From contig NC_080567.1 in the NCBI RefSeq assembly GCF_030253575.1, positions 38,673,001 through 38,737,000 on the forward strand: 64,000 nucleotides of DNA, read 5' to 3'. Origin of the DNA: Rhododendron vialii (Eukaryota > Streptophyta > Magnoliopsida > Ericales > Ericaceae). Each line of letters opens with the position of its first letter. The stretch's first letter is position 1. Positions 60,062-64,000 of the stretch are shown in pieces. The translations under genes and the position numbers were made by a program. The notes below the pieces were generated by a model. That model was not told the origin of the DNA, did no database searches, and saw nothing but the letters and a program-made list of their open reading frames with translations.

Positions 60062-63000
60062 ATGGCGGCGGCGGCGTCGTGGCAGCCCCAAGAGCAAGGG
60101 TTCAAAGAGATCTGCGGCTTACTCGAACAGCAGATGTCGCCGACTTCCGATAAGTCTCAGATATGGCAGCAACTCCAGCACTACTCTCAGTTCCCCGATT
60201 TCAATAATTACCTCGCTTTTATCCTCGCACGTGCCGAGGTACCCGCTCAATTCCCCCACGATTGCTTCTTTCTTGTGAAAATAGGCGTGATTCTTTCCAG
60301 ACTGGATGTTTGTAGGCCCTGATTGGTTTTATTTTTCCTTGATGTGCTGGAGTTGTTTTTGTTTGATTCGGTTAGCCTATGGTCTGTTGGAAATTGGAAG
60401 TTATTCTTATGGTTATTGTAGCTGCTGTTTGATTGATAGATGCGGTTGATGGAATGGTTCTTCATTTGGCAACACGTACCTATTTTGTTTGTCTTTTCCC
60501 TTGTTGTAGTAGCATATAGTTTAGGGCTTTCATAACTGCACTCTTCTGCTTTGCTGGCGTGGTCGGGATGTTTTTTCAGAAAAAGTAATTATCATTGTGA
60601 AATTTCTGCTTAGCCTATCAAACAAGTAACTTAGATTGCAATATCGATGTTTCGAATAACATAGATAAAATATCTTCAATTCTAGGAACGTATGTGTGGA
60701 AAAAGTTTAAGGTGTCAATCAACTCAAGTCTCATTTATCTACTCTATTGTGCAAATTTCACTCCATATAGCTCTGCCATTGGCTGCCCTTGATCTTTAAT
60801 TAAGTAACAAGTGCTATGTAACCAATGTTTGATGACATTCACTATAGGATCAGATCCTTTCAACTGTTAATGCTTTACGTTCAATTCCCGTTATATGATT
60901 ATTCTTTTCTTTACTCTTTCTTCCCTGGTGTAGTATCACTGTCACGTGTAATAGCTTGCGAACACAAGTGGTAACTCGCAAATAATTAGGTAGTAAATCA
61001 AGTCTCAGTTACAGGAGTAGCTTGGTAATGTGGGAAAGATATCTATATTTCCCAATGCATATGCCCTGGGTATGAGTTTTCACATACTGATGGCCACTCC
61101 AGTTATAGTGTTGATTATTCTGTTCTCTGTTACTTAAACAGGGTAAACCATTGGAGGTTCGACAGGCTGCTGGATTGTTACTGAAGAATAACCTTAGGAC
61201 TGCCTTCAAATCAATGGCTCCTCCATATCAGCAGTATATCAAGTCGGAGTTGTTGCCTTGTTTGGGAGCAACTGATAGGCATATAAGGTCTACTGCTGGG
61301 ACCATTATAAGTGTAGTTGTTCAGATTGGGGGGGTTTTCGGATGGCCTGAGCTGCTTCATACCCTTGTTAAGTGCTTGGAGAGTAATGAATTAAATCACA
61401 TGGAAGGTGGTATGGATGCTTTGTCCAAGGTATGTGTTGTGAGATTGTTCATTCAACTTTCCCGGTCTTACTTTGTTAGCTGTATAAGACCTTTTGTTCA
61501 TGCTGTGATGGTATTGTGATTGTCAGTATCTCATTCATTTTAGACTACTACCATGATAACATGTGGTACTGGCCATGGATGTACAAAAAAGTACAGCTTA
61601 CGGGCATTTATAGATCATGTTTCCTTATTTTGCTACGGATGTTGAGTTATGGTGCTGGAAAGAATGGCGATGGGGTTATTCTGTGGCAAATTATAGAATA
61701 TCACGAGGGACTACGATAAGATCTTTAGACCTGCTATTTGTACCTGCTATAGTAGTCGTGTTTCTTCCTCTTTCGATTAATGCCTCTCTTTAACACATGG
61801 ATGATGTGTGTAAGACAGATTTGTGAGGATATTCCTCAAGAGCTTGATGCAGATATGCCTGGATTAACTGAGCGACCCATCAATGTTTTCCTTCCTAGAT
61901 TATTGCAGGTGACTGAGCTATTACTGCTTGCAGAGACGTTTGGTTATAACTTCTTCTTTTAAACTTTTGACATGTGGTTTCTATTAAAACAGCTTTTTCA
62001 GTCACCGCATGCATCACTAAGAAAGCTTTCCTTGGGTTCTGTGAATCAATACATTATGTTGATGCCTGAAGTGAGTACATCTTGTTGTTTATTCCTTTGT
62101 ATTATGTGCATTTTTTCTTGCTAATTGCTGTTCCCAGGGACCTAATCCGACTGCTGGATGGTTGGTACTTATTACAAAGTTTTATCTCCTTGTAGGCTTT
62201 ATATATGTCCATGGATAAATATCTGCAAGGTTTGTTCATTCTTGCTAATGACCCTGCTGCGGAGGTGCGGAAGTTGGTAAGTTGTTGATGGAATGGCACT
62301 TCTGTTACTACTGTTTCATTGTTGAAATCCTTGCTTTTGTGGGTCACACTCTACACTATCTGTCCACTTGCGCTGCGGACTTGTATGGTGCTTTGCAGCA
62401 TTAACTGTAGTTTGAGATGACATGTACGATGATGTATGATACTTGTGCTGCATTTTTTCCAAGAAATGCATTGGAGTGCTAGGATGTAGAAATTCATTTT
62501 ACAATTTCATGATTAGAATCATGGGACGCTGTTGACTTTATCTTTGCTGTTTCTATTCTTCCCTTTCCTCTGTTCTTTTTGCTGGGCTGGGGGGGGGGGA
62601 GGGGGGGGGGGGGGGTGTTGGTGCTGGGAGCTAGGCGTTGGTATTGAAACTACCACATGGTCTACATGCTGGATTCTTGGGAGGTGGTTCATCATTAAAA
62701 TGAATAACGGAAGTAGTTTAGATAGTTGTGAAGATTGCAACCTCGAGCTTCTGGGTTATTCAACGAAATGGCTATTGAAATCTATTATGTTTTACAAGGC
62801 TTTTTTTGTCTTACTTTCATCTGTTTGTTGCTTTCTGTATTTAAATTAGGTCTGTGCGGCATTCGTTCAATTAATTGAAGTTCGTCCAGATTTCTTGGAG
62901 GTGGGCATTTATCCTGTTGTATTGTAGTTTGAATTATCATGTATTATTCCCGTATTTCACTAGTTCATTTCTCACATCCCCCTTGTTTCTTCGTTGTCAT

Positions 63001-63949
63001 TCCTGAAGCGATAATTCTATTTTATGCAGCCACTTCTGAGGAATGTAATCGAGTATATGTTGCAAGTCAACAAGGACCCTGACGATGAGGTTGCCCTTGA
63101 AGCCTGTGAATTTTGGTAATCCTCTCCTTGTGTAGTCCGTTTTCTTTATGCTTAGGAAATGCATAGCTTTCATCATGGTTTTGTGCAAGAACAGTGGAAC
63201 AAGTTTGGATGCCTTGTGTTTTCCATATACTCAATATATAATAACCCTTCAAATGTCGATTAGGAGCTGTACTTCAGTTTTTTATGCGACTCGCCATAAA
63301 CTGAGATCATGCTATCATGGGGAGATCTGAGTCATCTGGCAGTAACTTTGATATGTAGTCATCTGTTATGTTTGGCTTGCTCAAGTTTCGCTTTCAGAGT
63401 TGTTTCCAATGCTGCTTTTGTAATACTGATTATGGTTCACAGGTCTGCATATTGCGAAACCCAATTACCACCTGAGAACCTACGAGAGTTCTTGCCACGG
63501 TTAATTCCAGTATAGCTCAAGCTGCCATTCTTCTTCTCTTTGTATTGCTAATTTCATATTTAAGGGCAACAATAATCAACGCTGGTCACATCTGCCAAAA
63601 CATTGTAGGTTTTGTTGTCAAACATGGTTTACGCTGATGATGACGAATCCCTTGTGGATGCGGAGGTCAGGTTTTCTAGATCATCTTCCATTTGAGTTAA
63701 TTTTCTGTTGGCACTTCAATTAAATCTTCGTCATACGATCATATAACTGCAGGAGGATGGATCTCTGCCAGATCGAGACCAGGTATGGGTTTAGCTTTTG
63801 TTCTTGCTATGCTTGGTTGATTATCCAAAAACATTCTGCTTGGCTTGCTGTTTGTAATAGTGATTTTACATTAAAACCTTGATATACAGGATCTGAGGCC
63901 CCGCTTTCACTCATCACGGTTGCATGGATCTGAGAATGCAGAAGATGAT
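60062..63949 (+). CDS. TRN1: Transportin-1 (importin/karyopherin beta-2), 5' part, 11 coding exons
   Basis: Nuclear import receptor for PY-NLS cargo such as RNA-binding proteins. Visible exons: 60062-60238, 61142-61429, 61819-61908, 61993-62070, 62196-62276, 62850-62900, 63030-63115, 63443-63509, 63609-63665, 63753-63782, 63890-63949. They give 1065 nt, 355 aa of about 890; the gene continues past the window end at a GT donor (63950). The start [20 protein letters not shown] matches plant transportins. The N-terminal importin/HEAT repeats follow: [20 protein letters not shown] (Ran-binding side), [60 protein letters not shown] and [19 protein letters not shown]. The last exons ([20 protein letters not shown]) lead into the acidic cargo-release loop. 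No damage. From memory this is At2g16950. Confidence 0.96.
62589..62615 (+). repeat. Poly-G run in a TRN1 intron
   Basis: Eleven G, one A, then fifteen G lie in the intron between 62277 and 62849. Such runs can fold as G-quadruplexes and are prone to sequencing error. Confidence 0.9.
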
Positions 63950-64000
63950 GTACGTTTCCGACATCACTGATTGGTGAAACTGAAATATGACCCTGAGTGC

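Noticed and set aside
1-64000. CRISPR array, operon-like gene cluster or biosynthetic gene cluster
   Set aside because: All repeats are transposon- or slippage-type, and the genes are unrelated plant housekeeping genes on mixed strands.

Overview
This is nuclear DNA of a flowering plant, almost certainly a eudicot. It is AT-rich, the genes have short GT-AG introns, every recognisable protein is a plant orthologue, and the spaces between and inside genes carry plant MITEs (Stowaway, Tourist, Mutator-like, hAT-like), a tRNA-derived SINE and LTR-retrotransposon remnants. The species cannot be fixed from the sequence alone. I found no prokaryotic, organellar or CRISPR sequence and no tRNA or rRNA gene.

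Layout. 0.6-4.6 kb (-): RPN3, a 26S proteasome lid subunit, complete in 8 coding exons (488 aa). 6.4-16.6 kb (-): an RBM39/CAPER-alpha (CC1-like) splicing factor, 13 coding exons (609 aa), stretched to 10 kb by introns holding a Tourist MITE, a hAT-like element and a solo-LTR-like piece. 17.4-27 kb: a 10-kb repeat block with a near-perfect 395-bp foldback Mutator-type MITE, a Copia-like LTR, a TRIM-like piece, a Stowaway MITE, a long Ty3/Gypsy-like LTR and a further MITE. 28.1-32.9 kb (+): a DUF630/DUF632 protein of the NRG2-like family (720 aa). 33.5-34.7 kb: a long-TIR, Mutator-like element with a second palindromic element nested in it. 35.2-37.5 kb (-): CPP1/CDF1-type chloroplast chaperone-like protein of POR (290 aa). 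38.2-42.7 kb (+): a plastid-type FAD oxidoreductase (534 aa, 13 coding exons). 43-46.4 kb: gene debris, with a membrane-protein fragment, a decayed LINE reverse transcriptase, a truncated BTB-NPH3 gene and an orphan exon. 47.1-52.6 kb (-): a DUF616 (MUCI70/TOD1-like) gene whose seven exons are all present but which carries an in-frame stop and a frame-shifting deletion. 55.0-57.4 kb (+): IES6/INO80C-like chromatin-remodelling subunit (123 aa). 59.3-59.7 kb: a hAT-like MITE. 60.1 kb to the window end (+): the first 11 coding exons (355 aa) of transportin-1.

The genes are unlinked housekeeping functions: protein degradation, splicing, nuclear import, chromatin remodelling, chlorophyll biosynthesis support and nitrate/development signalling. 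There is no operon or cluster logic. From memory, the RBM39-like and transportin-1 orthologues are neighbours in Arabidopsis (At2g16940, At2g16950), and so are the IES6 and DUF616 orthologues (At4g38495, At4g38500). The window therefore looks like a conserved ancestral gene neighbourhood loosened by transposon insertion. No previously undescribed biological system is evident. The points most worth checking are the broken DUF616 gene, the foldback element, the composite 33.5-34.7 kb element, and an in-frame 93-bp intron in the FAD oxidoreductase.
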